Source of the DNA: Hymenopus coronatus
Lineage: Eukaryota; Arthropoda; Insecta; Mantodea; Hymenopodidae
NCBI GenBank assembly: GCA_030762935.1
Contig: CM060896.1
Span: 16,359,527 to 16,423,526 of the forward strand
Direction of reading: 5' to 3'
Length of the DNA: 64,000 nt
Part shown: in pieces, positions 23,411-35,060 of the stretch
Position numbering within the stretch: position 1 is the stretch's first letter
How the letters are laid out: each line of letters begins with the position of its first letter
Notes under the pieces: generated by a model
What the model saw: only the letters and a program-made list of their open reading frames with translations
The model's database searches: none
What the model was told of the DNA's origin: nothing
Made by a program: the position numbers and the translations under genes

Positions 23411-23895
23411 TTATGAAGAGATAAAGTGTTTTATTTGTATTTGTCAACTTAAGCTCAGAACACGGAAATCTGTAGCAGAAAAATGGTGTTTGGATGTGAA
23501 GGACGTTATTTCCAGAGAGAAAGGTTCCAGGAAAGGAAATGCAGCGAATCTCCGTGTTGCGTGGCTGTGACGTAACAGTCATGGGATTTCTCAGTAGGGA
23601 CAGGTTTATTGTTGCAATGCAGTCTTGATTAGTCATCGTTCTAGCTCCTTCCTAGCACGAGAGTGCAGTGATCAAGGATTTCGAGTTTGCTACCTCCAAA
23701 CAGATTAGGTAGTGTGTACGTCTCGTCTTAACAAGAAGCTATTAGCCAAATAAACGTGAAGTTGCTGTGCACACTCACACTTTTACAAACTATTCTGCAA
23801 CATACTTCTTGTTAATCGAGATAAACTAATTTCGTTGCAGCAAAGGAAGTATAAGGAACCTACACTGTTCTTTACATGGTCAAGAGAAGGGTGGG
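23411..23895. other. Unassigned stretch with a short HX trace
   Basis: No gene. About 70 bases at 23,770-23,840 (TATTCTGCAACATACTTC and following) resemble an HX right end in minus orientation. Confidence 0.4.
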
Positions 23896-23898
23896 AGG

Positions 23899-24724
23899 TA
23901 ATCACATGACTTTCTCTACGTTTCTGCAACAATTATTGTTGTTGATAAGCTTATACTTCTATCTACTTCATGCTAATCGAGATACACATTAGCAGAAACG
24001 GTCATATTACTTAGTTTTTTGTAAGTAGAAGGGAAATAAGGGAATGCAATAGGCTAAACTAAGTCACATTTTTTTAAACTGTGGTTGACATAGAATTGAA
24101 ATCCGTTTCTTTACGTGGTCAAGCGTTGATAAGTTCCGTATGAGAAAAGTAAGTATTTTAAACCTGAAATCAATAACAAGGAATATCTCGAAAACGGCCA
24201 ACTCCACGGGGAAAAAAATGTATATAACAAAAATTGTAGGTTTTATCGAGATCTACATTTTGTGGGTAGTAAGTTTTAGTCTATCTCTTACGGTTTACGA
24301 GTTATGCAAAATTCAATAAAGATCATCCAGAATAAAGAGGTCTTCAGAAAATGCAAGATATACATTATATTTTTCATGTACATATCTTAAATATAAGAGA
24401 TTTTGATCAAACTCGTTAGAGCCGTTTTTGAGAAAACCAAACTTTTTGAAAATTTTTCCATATAAAGAGTAGGACACTTCGTGTCGTATCCTTGGAAGAC
24501 ACAAGACTTAAATACCAAGTTTGGTAATTAACGGTATTTTCGTTTTTGAGCTATGCTGTCCACAAACATACAGACAGACACACACGGACCTTTTTCTAAA
24601 ATGCTTTTTTTGGATTCAGGAGATATCAAAACATGTATTTCTGGTAAAATATCGGTATCGAATTTTTGGGTGGAATATAATACTTCCTCTATACACTATG
24701 TACATAGCATGTGTAGAGAAAGTA
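23899..24724 (-). mobile_element. HX family copy, near full length
   Basis: From TCACATGACTTTCTCTACG to GTAGAGAAAGTAAA. About 15 bases of the extreme T/A-rich end are missing. The (CA)n block is short. Confidence 0.85.
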
Positions 24725-24869
24725 AACATTAACATATATCTTTGCAACAGCTACAAAGGAAATAGCGGTAGTCAAAATTTTAGGAACTGGGCGCCGTATT
24801 CTGACCTTAAAAATCCATGGGACTTCCAATCAGTAAACAGGTAAACAACTGAATATCAAAATGTCTTAT

Positions 24870-25362
24870 GACACAAAAAAGTTATGCGGAATAAATTGTG
24901 CGTTTTGAGGACACCTACATTTTAGACTGTACATTTTCGTGTATCGCTTAACATTAAGCGGTTATACGTGATAAACAAAACTCCTTCCAAATTAAGAGAG
25001 CTGAAATGATCTTCACAGGTTTCCCTGAAAATTCAAGATATACATTTTATTTGTCATGTAAATATCGTAGTATATGGTGCAGCATAATCAAAATCGTGAG
25101 AACCATGTTCGAAACAAATAGACATTTTAAAAAAAGTCCATATAAAGGGTGGTTTGTGGGGTGTTATAAGCTTAATACAAGTTTGATCGACTTTTATTTT
25201 TTGAGTGATGATTTTTGCGGACACAAACGCACTCACGCACACTTATATACACGCATGGAACATTTTCTAAAAATATTTTAGGATTTAGGACCCTCAAAAC
25301 CTGAGTTTCCAGTGAAATCTCGGTATCCAATTTTTTGATACTTTGTAGTGGTAGAGAAATAA
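24870..25362 (-). mobile_element. HX family copy, right end missing, diverged
   Basis: Runs from AAAGTTATGCGGAATAAATT through TCAAGATATACATTTTATTT to GTAGTGGTAGAGAAATAAAA. It is more diverged than its neighbours and probably an older insertion. Confidence 0.72.
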
Positions 25363-25487
25363 AAACTATACGTATTTAAAAATTGATACAGAAAAGAAAT
25401 ATCATAGTAGTGTTTAAGGGACACTAGTGCAGAATTTTCTAACTCTTTTTTTTAAATTTTAAAGTCATTATTTAAAATTGTCACATA

Positions 25488-25488
<1 letters not shown>

Positions 25489-25514
<26 letters not shown>
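25489..25514. repeat. (AT)n microsatellite
   Basis: About 13 AT dinucleotides in otherwise unassigned AT-rich sequence. Confidence 0.9.
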
Positions 25515-25518
<4 letters not shown>

Positions 25519-25688
25519 ACTGGCTGTGCAAAAGCTCAAAGCTGTATCTCAAATAGATTTCCAGTAATACAATTAAATGTTTTAATTAGGCAAGAAAGAA
25601 AAAGTACTAAAACTGGTTGTGCAGTTACATTTTTCACATAAAGAGATAATGATATTTTCTGATACTGATAAGTGTCGTCTAAATAAAA

Positions 25689-26536
25689 CAAATCTAATGT
25701 GTTCCATTCACATGTTTCTCTGTACATCTCTACAACAAATTATTGTTAAAAAGCTTATTCATCTATTTACTTCATGCTAATAGAGATAAAAAAATAACAG
25801 AAATGGTCTCATTACTTGTTTCAATGTAAGTAGAAGGGAAATAAGGGAGTACCATAGGCTAAAGTGTTAGTCAAAAGCTGGTTGCTATGTCACTGAAACT
25901 CCTTTGTTTGTATGGACAGGATGACAAATTCCCGTATGAGAATAGTATAAGTATTTTATAGTAACAAGGAATATCTCAAAAACGTTCAACTCCACGAAAA
26001 AATGTTTGTAATATAAATTATGTGTTTTAACGCGCTCTACATTTTTTATTAAGTAAGTTTTTATCTATTTCTTTCGGTTTATCAGTTATGCAAAATTCTG
26101 CAAACTTCAACCAGAACAAAGATAGAGGCTATTCCCAGAAAATTCAAGATATACATTTTATTTTTCATATAAATATCTTTAATGTACGAACTTTTAATCA
26201 AAGTCATTAAAGCCATTTTTGAGAAAAACAAAATTTTCGAACATTTTTCATGTAAAGGGTAGTTGGGGTGGGGGATTTTCTTAAAAATCTTCGTGTCGCA
26301 TCCTTGGAAGAAACTAAACTTAAGTACCTAGTTTGGTATTTAACGGACTTTTCCTTTTTGAGCTACGCTGCCCACAGACACACACACACACGGACATTTT
26401 TCTAAATATGCATTTGGTTTTTTATTTAGGAGGTCTCAAAACATGTATTTCCGGTGAAATCTCAGTATTGAATGTTTGGGTGCAATACAATACCTTCTCT
26501 ATACACTATATGCATTGTATGTGTAGAGAAAATAAT
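25689..26536 (-). mobile_element. HX family copy, full length
   Basis: From CAAATCTAATGTGTTCC to GTGTAGAGAAAATAA, with all blocks and a short (CA)n at 26,380-26,391. Confidence 0.88.
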
Positions 26537-27145
26537 TAGATATTTGATTTAAGTTGATGTTATTAGTGTAGATAAATAATGTTTTTGTTTTATGAAGGTG
26601 CTGGTGTTAAAATTTACCTTGTTGTTTATTTAAATTAATTTTTGTAAGCCAATGAATAAAGAAATCATAAATCTTCAATCTTTAGATATTGCATTGAAGA
26701 TTATGCATGCAAATTTCCACAGAAAAACAGCAATTCAAGCAATAAATTTCACGCGCCAAAATGAACGGAGAAAAAAAAGTACATACAGAACGGAGAGGTG
26801 GGCGGGTTCAGTCTTGTTAAAAGCGAGAGCATTGATTTAAACATGTCATTAGGGTTTTAAAAATGGGGGACAGTGAAAAGTGTATTCCGAATAAACTTGC
26901 AAATGTCACATAAGATATTTCCGAGATATCTATTATTAATAGCCGATTTTGATTTTAAACTTTGTCTTTATGTTTCGAGCGCTGTCAGTTTCAGACTTTT
27001 GCATTTTAAGGTATAACATAGAAACCAGTTGTTAGAATTTTAATGTCACAAATCCTTTTCTATCTATAATGAAATATATACTTAATGCAGCTATTTTTGC
27101 AAAGGTTTGTCTCGATTAAAATGAAGTAGGTGGACAAAATAGCTT
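26537..27145. other. Unassigned stretch
   Basis: No gene or repeat recognised. Confidence 0.4.
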
Positions 27146-27975
27146 ACGTGTTCCATTCACTTGTTTTTTTTTTTTTCTACCTTTCTGTAACAAATTACTC
27201 TTACAAAAGCTTATTCTTCTATCTACTTCATGCTAATCAAGATAAAGCCGCTCTGTGGTGAGGGTTAGCACATCTACCTTATATTCAAGTCCTGAGTTTG
27301 CATCTTGCTTAGGGTGAGTTACCCCGATAAAGTTTTTTCTGGGGTTTTCCCTTGTCCTGAGAAGACGAACATCGAGTAACTTTGAGCTCCATGGAGCATC
27401 ATTTCATTTATCGCCTGATGTGACCTATAGAGTTAAGGGCGCTACAACAAAATAAAAACAAAATTAAGAAAAATAATTAGCAGAAATGGCGTATTACTTG
27501 GTTCCTTAAAAGTAGAAGGGAAACAAAACAATACACTAGGCTAAAGCTTTTAAAAGCTGGTGGCTATGTCATTTGCATGGCTAGGTGTAAAACAAATGAA
27601 ACAGGAATATCAAATACCCGTTTGAAAAAAAAGTATTTTTAAATTAAACACACACACACACACACACTCACACAAAAAATGTATTACATAAATTACGTAT
27701 TTAAATGATATCTACATATTAGTAAGTTTTTGTTTACCAGTTATGAAAAAAACGCCCAGAATGAAGTTTTCAGAGTCTTGTACCAGAATAGTCAAGATAT
27801 ATATTTTATCTGACATGTTAATATGTGGTATTTTAATCAAAATCGTTACAATCATTTTTGAGAAAATAAAAAATTCCGAAAAATCTGCTAGCGAAAGACT
27901 AGTTGGTGGGATTTTCCTGAAAACCCTCATGTTCCATCCTTAGAATACACTAACTTAAATACCAAGTTTGGTATA
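27146..27975 (-). mobile_element. HX family copy split by a SINE
   Basis: The first part, 27,146-27,242 (TGTTCCATTCAC to GCTAATCAAGATAAA), continues after the SINE at about 27,465 (ATTAGCAGAAATGG) to CAAGTTTGGTATA. The hairpin end is absent. It has an (AC)n expansion at 27,647-27,668 that lies outside the usual microsatellite site. Confidence 0.8.
27243..27450 (+). mobile_element. tRNA-derived SINE, family B, inside an HX copy
   Basis: TTAGGGTGAGTTACCCCGAT, GGGGTTTTCCCTTGTCC and CATCGAGTAACTTTGAGCTC place it in family B. The tRNA head is diverged. It interrupts HX between GATAAA and ATTAGC, so it inserted after that copy. Confidence 0.75.
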
Positions 27976-28385
27976 TTGCGTCTTAATTAGTTCCATAAAG
28001 TAAGAATTGTAATGGAACAGAAATCAAAAACTACATTTCTAGTATATTGCTGAGTTTTAATGCAAATATTCTGTATAATATTTATTTTAATACTCTTTTG
28101 TGTTTTAATTTACAGTAAGATCTTAAAAACAGTTATTTCACATCGGTACAAGATTGTGAGAGAAGCATAGCAGGGTGAGGGGGAGAGACTAGTATGAGGG
28201 CAAAGGGGGGAGTGAGTAAGAAAGAAAAATCTAATTTAATAATAAAATTTGTTCCTCCATATATCCCGTGTGTAAGGTAAGTTAGAAAGAAGAATTAACT
28301 GAAAAACATAATATCATAACCTTGATAAGGCGTATGCCACGAAAAAAAAAACGAAGTGAATTGTCTTTTTTTTTTTTTTTTTGTT
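27976..28385. other. Unassigned stretch with poly-T runs
   Basis: No gene seen. Runs of T at about 28,367-28,400 probably form the tail of the following minus-strand SINE. Confidence 0.4.
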
Positions 28386-28565
28386 TTTTTTTTTTTTTTT
28401 GTTTGTTAGGTTAACGTCCTTTAATCGCCTAGGGCATCTCCAGGATTAATGAAATCTGTGAAATGACGTGATGGAGCTGAAATTACTTGACATTAGTCTT
28501 CTCAGGATAAGGGAGGCCTTGCCCGTGTACATCACCCTAGCCGGGATTCCAACTAGGGACTTCTT
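28386..28565 (-). mobile_element. tRNA-derived SINE, family B, truncated
   Basis: TTAACGTCCTTTAATCGCC and CTTCTCAGGATAAGGGAGG match the inverted family B body. The tRNA head is largely lost, ending in CCGGGATTCCAACTAGG. Confidence 0.65.
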
Positions 28566-28569
28566 GGTG

Positions 28570-28915
28570 TAGTATGGTTTGTCTGTCTCTTAATATTCCC
28601 AGTTATACCAAAATCCCTTCGAATGAAGAGGACTTCGTAGATTATTCTCCGAAAATTGAAGATACACATTGCATTTGCCGTATAAATAGCTTAAAATCAA
28701 TTTTAATAAAATTCTTGTGTCCGCTTTTGAGAGAAAAAAAAAATCGAAAGAAAATTCCCATAAAATACTTCAGTATTTTCCTGAATGGAGGATACTAAAC
28801 CTAATATACCAACTTTGGCAGTTATACAACTTTTCATCTTTGAGTTATATTTCTCACAGACACCGACACACACATACGCGGACCTTTTTCTAAAAGTTTG
28901 ATGTGTTGCAGACAC
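28570..28915 (-). mobile_element. HX family fragment
   Basis: Central to hairpin-side blocks are present (CAGTTATACCAAAATCC, GAAGATACACATTGC, CACACACATACGCGGACC). Both termini are missing. Confidence 0.7.
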
Positions 28916-28944
28916 CTGTTTTTCTCAACTCACACTGTTACACT

Positions 28945-29349
28945 TACAAGATTTATTCATCTAACTACTGCTTGTTATTCGAGATAAACTTTCATTACTT
29001 ACACATTTCATTTGTTAGTATAAGAATATATTAGGTAAAGCGATAGTTAGATTTTTAAAAGACGGTTCGATATGTAAAATTTCTTAAATTGAAAGCGCTT
29101 TATGACCTCTAGAATAGGGATATCCACTTGAAAAAAACTAAGATTTTGAAAATTCTAACTAATGACAGAGAAGGTTATTCTACATAAATGGTGTGCGAGA
29201 TCTACATTTTTGTGGAGTAAGATTTTGTCTACCTCATCTTCAGAATGAAGATTTCATAGTTTATTCCCAGAAAATTCAAGATGAAATATTTTGTCATACA
29301 AATATATTAAAAATATAGTGACTGTACAAGATCATCTAATGCCATTTTT

Positions 29350-29434
<85 letters not shown>

Positions 29435-29556
29435 GGTTACTTTGCGATGAGGAGATTTTTCTTGAACCTCTTCGTGCCACATCTTTGTAAGATCAGAACT
29501 TAAATACCCGCTTTACTATTTACGCAACATTTCGTTTTTAACTGCATTGTCCCTAC
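28945..29556 (-). mobile_element. HX family fragment with (AG)n expansion
   Basis: Diverged HX sequence from GTTATTCGAGATAAAC to CTTCGTGCCACATC, interrupted by a pure purine tract at 29,350-29,428 where the family reads TTTTTGAGAAAATC. The tract probably grew from the GAGA in that motif. Confidence 0.7.
29350..29428. repeat. (AG)n microsatellite
   Basis: About 79 bases of GA dinucleotides with one C interruption. It creates a spurious RERERE reading frame. Confidence 0.95.
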
Positions 29557-30040
29557 GCCATCACGACATGCAAGTCTCTACTATAAGGCGAACGCACCTA
29601 AAGTGACCTTGGAGCAGCATCACTCTCGCCGCCATTTTGCAATGCTGGAGGAAGGTCGCTGACATCCGAGCAGGAACAAGGTGTAGCGGGGACTGGTACG
29701 GCCTGGCACAGACTGGCACGGTGAGGGGCAAGGAGGGGGCAAAGCGACCTACTACCTGCCTGTTGAGGGCAGCCTCTACTCCAGCCTTATATAATAATAA
29801 TAATAACTAACATTTCCCTCACTTCATATTCACCTCTATGTCCAATAATATATTTTTCATCTCATTGTTTAGATCCCGCCTGGTCGAGTTGGTTTACCTT
29901 TACGTCACACACTTCCTGTTTTGTGAAGTACCAGCTGATTTGGGAAAGGGTCCACCGCCTCGCGCTTTTCGTTATACCTTCTCTGCTACCTAGTGCGAGG
30001 GCGGCCCAGTAAGTAGTACCTAACCGTTAGTACATGCTCC
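29557..30040. other. Unassigned, locally GC-rich stretch
   Basis: 29,590-29,770 is clearly richer in G and C than its surroundings (GCCGCCATTTTGC, GGTGAGGGGCAAGGAGGG) and belongs to no repeat seen here. It could be an exon or promoter remnant, or an unrecognised element. No convincing frame. Confidence 0.4.
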
Positions 30041-30049
30041 CATACTTCT

Positions 30050-31195
30050 CCTAGCGTTCTTGCAGTTCCCTCCTAAAACTAGGAACTGTCAAGCTCTGCA
30101 AAATACGCCTACCTCTGTCTCGGCGAGACCTCATTTCATATACATGTTGTTCCAGCGATTCATGTTTAGGAACAAGAGGAAACAGTTGGGAGCCAGGTCG
30201 GGCGCTCTGGGTACGGCAATTCATGCAGTTTTGCGGCGACAACTCCGGATGAATGTGCTGGTGCACTATGATGTATCATAATTTTCTTCCTCGCCAAATA
30301 AGTTCATGTATCCTTCAACTTCTCGTCGAATCGGATCAATAAACCATTCTCGTATAGACCAGCATCTGTTTGGATGGATGGATGGATGGATGGATAAGTA
30401 GATAGACAGACCGACAGACAAATAGATTATTTTCAGTCATCAGGTATAAAGCATACAAAGGCTGCCTCATGTGACAAAAATCAATTAAACATTTCTACAT
30501 ACAATAATATTACAAGAATAGATACATTAAAAAAAAGATACGGTTAATCCCATTTCAAGTCATAAATTTGTGAAATACTATAAAGATGATTTGCCTTCAA
30601 GAATGCTCTGATCCTCCTCTTAAAGTTTAACAAAGAGAGAGTCTTCTTTTTCTAAGAAGTCAACGAGTATGACATCCTTGGTATCCAAAACATCCTTGTC
30701 ATTGCTTTTCTTTACCTTCTTTGGAGCAGATTCACCAGAAGCTTATTTTTTCTATTGTTGCTTGGTTTCAAGTATCGTCGATGGTAACAACTCGACACAA
30801 AAATGGTCTGTGGATTTCATTAAGTAGCTTGGAAGTTGAAAGGTACTTGTTGTCTATTGTGAGCAATCGCGGCACACATCAAAATATAAATATACCATAC
30901 AAAATATAAATTGCCGTTTTCATCGACACATCTATGGCCTTTGTCACTTCGCGAACTTTTGTTCCACGATCAGCAAGAATCATATCGTGGACTTTGTCAA
31001 TGATTTCTTCGGTAACCACGTCCTGGGCGCTCCTCATTAACAGATGTTCTTTTAAAGTCGTTAAACTAATATTTAAGTGTTGGCATAGAAGGCGAAAGAT
31101 CCTCACAAACAGCACCCAATTTCGGTTTATCTCCTATCAAGTTTTCCCATCCAAAAATAAAAGCCGAATAACTGAACGATATTCATTTTTTCCAT
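30050..31195 (-). pseudogene. mariner transposase split by inserted DNA
   Basis: Read on the minus strand, the N-terminus starts near 31,193 with MEKMNIVQLFGFYFWMGK, then EEIIDKVHDMILADRGTKVR and EVTKAIDVSMKTAIYIL, the paired helix-turn-helix region that binds the element ends. The middle continues to about 30,645. After a 260-base interruption the catalytic part follows at 30,380-30,050 with a diverged HHSAPAHSS block (normally HHDNAPAHSS, so the catalytic D is lost) and APDLAPNCFLLFLNM (normally SPDLAPCDFFLFPKL). Frameshifts and stops are frequent. Terminal repeats were not found. Confidence 0.8.
30384..30640. mobile_element. Insertion inside the mariner copy, with (GGAT)n end
   Basis: The segment begins with six GGAT repeats at 30,373-30,395 and continues with sequence having no homology to mariner. 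It separates the two halves of the transposase. A tetranucleotide end is common in retroposons, but the family is not identifiable. Confidence 0.45.
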
Positions 31196-31212
31196 TATAG
31201 CGAAGACAAGCT

Positions 31213-31425
31213 GAATGAATACCTGGCCCGGGTTGGATCCCAAGGGACCGCATGTGCGATTTGTGGTGAACAAAGCGGCGCAGGGCGGGTTTTCTCTGGG
31301 TTCTCCGGTTTCCCTGTCATCGCATTCCACCGGTGCTCTATCTTCATTCTATGTATCATTAGTGCCATTGCCTGCGGTGCCACAAGTAGTACAAGCGGGC
31401 GTTAAACAATACAAAAAAAATGACC
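31213..31425 (+). mobile_element. tRNA-derived SINE, family C
   Basis: The GGCGGGTTTTCTCTGGGTTC and TCCGGTTTCCC blocks, TGTATCATTAGTGCCATTGC and a short A-run tail match the copy at 55,287-55,525. The tRNA-like head is truncated, starting within the first 60 bases. Confidence 0.78.
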
Positions 31426-31818
31426 ACCGGAAGTGACTGCCAAATCCAAAGTAACCCATGAATCAGTGCCAAAGTTGTTTTAGTGACGTTACACGATGGT
31501 AACACCAGCTTGCCTTGGCAACACCATCTATTTTTAAACACGGGTACTTAAATGAACCGCCATTGTACAGTAGGAGAAGTATATTGTATGCCATGCAAAA
31601 AAATTCCATCCCAGATATTACTGAAAATACACGTTTTGAGACACCATGAATGACCAGCTTATACTCTATGAGATGTAAGTTGTCCAGTTTGGTTCTATCC
31701 TTGCTTTGGGACACTCCACCTGCTCTGTCTGAATTCTTGGAGAGCACGCTCCCCTCCCAACCCTCAATTGTCTGTTAAATGCTACATGCTCTATGCAAAT
31801 ACATCTTCACCGTAAAGA

Positions 31819-31850
31819 GAGACAGAGAGAGAGAGAGAGAGAGAGGGGGG
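31819..31850. repeat. (AG)n then poly-G microsatellite
   Basis: A GAGA run of about 28 bases followed by G8. Confidence 0.9.
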
Positions 31851-31989
31851 GGCAATTGTTTCTGTCTCTTTCTTTTCTAGACCTGACAAGTTAAATCTCA
31901 CACACTCTAGTTAAACACGTGTTTTTAAGCTTCGGGCTATTTGAAACATTTATTGGAGAATGCAATTAGAAAGGTTAAACTACATCAAG

Positions 31990-32535
31990 AGCTTAACCGA
32001 GCCAGGTGACTGACATTCAGGAGGCCGTGGGATTGATTCCCGTGGCCAACCTCTCTGACTCATGTTGTTTTTTTTACCAGGGGACTTTGCGGGTCACTAG
32101 GCAAATGCTGGGGAGATTTCTTCAACCACACAAAGTCATTTCTTCATTCCTTTTATTTCATCTTCAGTTAATCCAACAGGTATCTTTCAGGGTTGTAAGT
32201 CTCGACGAGGACTGCCATGGGGCGCCCTTCCGTGGTGGTGATTGCGCTTTGGAGATATAGCTCTCGGAGGTGGGATGGCATTGGAAGTCGTCTGTAGACC
32301 CAGGAAATTCTGTCAGACTTGGGCGCGAGCCCCTAGGGCTCCTCACGAAGAGATGAAGAAGTGCTTGTAAACTGTTAGGGCCCTCCATGGTGGCTTCCTT
32401 TCCGACGTCCGGTTTCGGCCGCCTGTTGTAATTACTCTCATCTCATCCTAATCTCCTGGGATCCGACGTACAATGGCTGCGGAATCCCCCCCACTCTCTC
32501 TCTCTCTCTCTCTTTCACACACACACACACACACT
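31990..32535 (+). mobile_element. SINE family F, with tRNA-like head and (CT)n(AC)n tail
   Basis: The head has GAGCCAGGTGACTGACATTC and box-B-like GGGATTGATTCCCGTGG. The body includes TGCCATGGGGCGCCCTTCCG and CCGACGTCCGGTTTCGGCCG. The tail is (CT)n(AC)n at 32,491-32,535. At about 540 bp it is long for a SINE, so part could be another repeat. Confidence 0.6.
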
Positions 32536-32915
32536 CACATGAGAGCTTGGCATCCTGTCCAGCAAACAATACACCAGATCACTCTCAAAAGTTTTCTAAT
32601 TTAAATACCTAACGTTTCAGGCGCTCTGGTGTACAATCTAGGAAAGAATTCGTCAACAATCAAGATTAAATTACCCCAATACATCTTATCATCAGTACCG
32701 AAAACTGAAGAAAACATTGATTCACTGTAATTTCTATATCCTTTTCTTCCATTTAACGTTGTTAATAATCAATATAACATCTTCATATTTCAACTGCTGG
32801 TTTGTAAACTTGTTGATATTATTTTCATTTTAATTGTTGACTTTATATACAATTTATATTCTTAAACCTTTCTAAACGCCATTCTTAGCTTTGTTAATGT
32901 CTTTTAATATCTATA
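32536..32915. other. Unassigned stretch
   Basis: AT-rich, no gene recognised. Confidence 0.4.
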
Positions 32916-32917
32916 TT

Positions 32918-33729
32918 TTTACTTTCTCTAACACGTATGTACAATGTACATAGTAGATAGAGAAGGTATTATACTCCTCCTAAAAATTCGAGATTTCACC
33001 GAAAATACATGATTTGTTACCACTGAATAAAAAAGATTGTATGAGAAAGTGTGAGTTGATATTTAAGTTCGGTATCTTCCAAGGTTGCGACACGAAGATT
33101 TTCAAGAAACCCCCCTCCATTCCCAAATACTCTTTACATGGAACATTCTAAAAAAAACAAAAACAAAAAAAACAAAAAAAAAACGATTTTCTCAAAAGTT
33201 GCTCAAAATGCCATTTTCATGGTAAAGGAAATGTTTATCTTGAATTTTCTGTGAATGGTGTCTGAAGAGACCTTTTCATTCTGGAACATGTTTGTATAAC
33301 TCGTAAACCGTAAGAGATATGCAAAAACTTAGTACACATAAAATGTAGATCTCAAAATTTAAGCCGTATACTTTTTATTTTTTTGTAGTGTTAGCTGTTG
33401 CCAAGCTGTTCCTTGTTATTGGTTTTAATGTTAAACTACCTAAACTTTTGTCAAGCGGGAAGTCAACTTTCGTTTCATTTATTTTGCTTTACTCCCCGGG
33501 AAGGCATAAGAGAATTTCAAATGTTTCACATAGCGGCAATTTTTAAAAACTTGACTATCGCTTTAGCTAGAGTATTCCCTTACCATTTTTTTAACAACTA
33601 ACTAGTAACGCCATTTCTGCTAATGTTATCTTGATTAGAATGACGTATATAAAAGCATTGTCTTTTGTAAAGACATATTGTTTGTGTAACAAGTAGAGAA
33701 AATCCTGTGAATGGAATACATCAGCTTTT
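32918..33729 (+). mobile_element. HX family copy, full length
   Basis: From TTTTACTTTCTCTAACACG to ATACATCAGCTTTTTT. The (GT)n block is almost absent and an A-rich low-complexity patch (33,150-33,183) replaces part of the centre. It runs directly into the next copy with no intervening sequence. Confidence 0.87.
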
Positions 33730-34622
33730 TTATTTTCTCTACACGTAGTGTATAGAGAAGGTATTGTAATGCACCCAAAAATTCGATATCGAGATTTCAC
33801 CGGAAATACATGCTTTAAGACACCCTGAATACAAAAGAAAACATTTTTAGAAAAATGTCCGTGTGTGTCTGTGTGTGTCTGTGTGTGTGTGTGTGTATGT
33901 GTGTGTGTGTGTGTCTGTGGGAAGCAAGCTCAAAAACGGAAAGACCATTAAATACCAAACTTGGTAATTAAGTTCAGTATCTTCCAAGGATGCGACACGA
34001 AGGTGTTCAAGAAAATCCCTCCACCCCAAACTAACCTTCACATGGAAAAAATTTCGAAAATTTTGATTTTCTAAAAAAAATAGCTGTAACGATTTGATTA
34101 AAATATCGTATATTAAAGATATATACCTGACAAATAATATGTATATCTTGAATTTTCTGGGAATAGCCTCTGAAGACTACTTTATTCTGGATGAATTTTA
34201 CGGAATTGTATATAATGGTAAACCGTAAGAGATAGACCAAAACTTACCACACAAAAATTGTAGAGCACATTAAAACACACAATTTATGTCATATACATTT
34301 TTTCCTAGAGTTGATCGTTTTTTAGATATTCCTTGTTGTTGGTTTCAGCCTTGAAAAACTCATACTTTTCTCATACAGGAATTTGTCAACTCCTGTCCAT
34401 ACAAACAAAGGAACTTCAGTCACACAGCAACCGGCTTTTGACTATCACTTTAACCTATGGTACTCCCTTATTTCGCTTCTATTTAAAGGAAGCAAGTAAT
34501 AAGACTATTTCTACTAATTGTTTCTCGATGAACATGAATTAAATAGAAGCATAAACTTTTTAACAATAATTTGTTGCAGAGATGTAGAGAAAGTCATGTG
34601 AATGGTGCACATCAGATGTTTT
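33727..34622 (+). mobile_element. HX family copy, full length, in direct tandem
   Basis: Begins TTTATTTTCTCTACACG immediately after the previous copy's T-run and ends GCACATCAGATGTTTT. It carries the longest GT-rich block (33,859-33,915). The junction contains both termini, so it defines the family ends. Confidence 0.9.
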
Positions 34623-34784
34623 AAGAAAATATTGTGCATACATATTAAGTTCATGAAGTTGTATGACCCACTTTAATGTTATATACCTATTTATGCATTA
34701 TTGTTACATATTTTTAGTAGGTTGGTCAAAATCTGCATAAAAAAGAAAAGCAAATGGTTTATGTGTGCACAAACATAAATACTA

Positions 34785-34846
34785 AGTGTGGAACCTTTTA
34801 TTCTAAAAATAATTCTAACGATATTGACTAAAATATCATGTTTAAT

Positions 34847-34922
<76 letters not shown>

Positions 34923-35060
34923 TAAGTTTTCAATTTTCTGTGTGTAGCTTGTGAAGTCTTTTCGTTTTGAATGAGCTTCTATAATGAAAGCCTAACGGTT
35001 AGATAAAATCTCACTCATAAAAATGTTGTTAAAACACATCATTTATGTAAAATTCTTTTT
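34785..35060 (+). mobile_element. HX family fragment with (AC)n(AT)n expansion
   Basis: AATAATTCTAACGATATTGA and TTTCAATTTTCTGTGTGTAG are HX blocks. Between them is a long (AC)n(AT)n run (34,848-34,917) where the family normally has about 25 bases. Confidence 0.65.
34848..34917. repeat. (AC)n(AT)n compound microsatellite
   Basis: AC repeats then more than 40 bases of AT repeats, inside an HX fragment. Confidence 0.93.

Noticed and set aside
29291..29503. 70-residue frame rich in RE repeats
   Set aside because: It is a translation of the (AG)n microsatellite.
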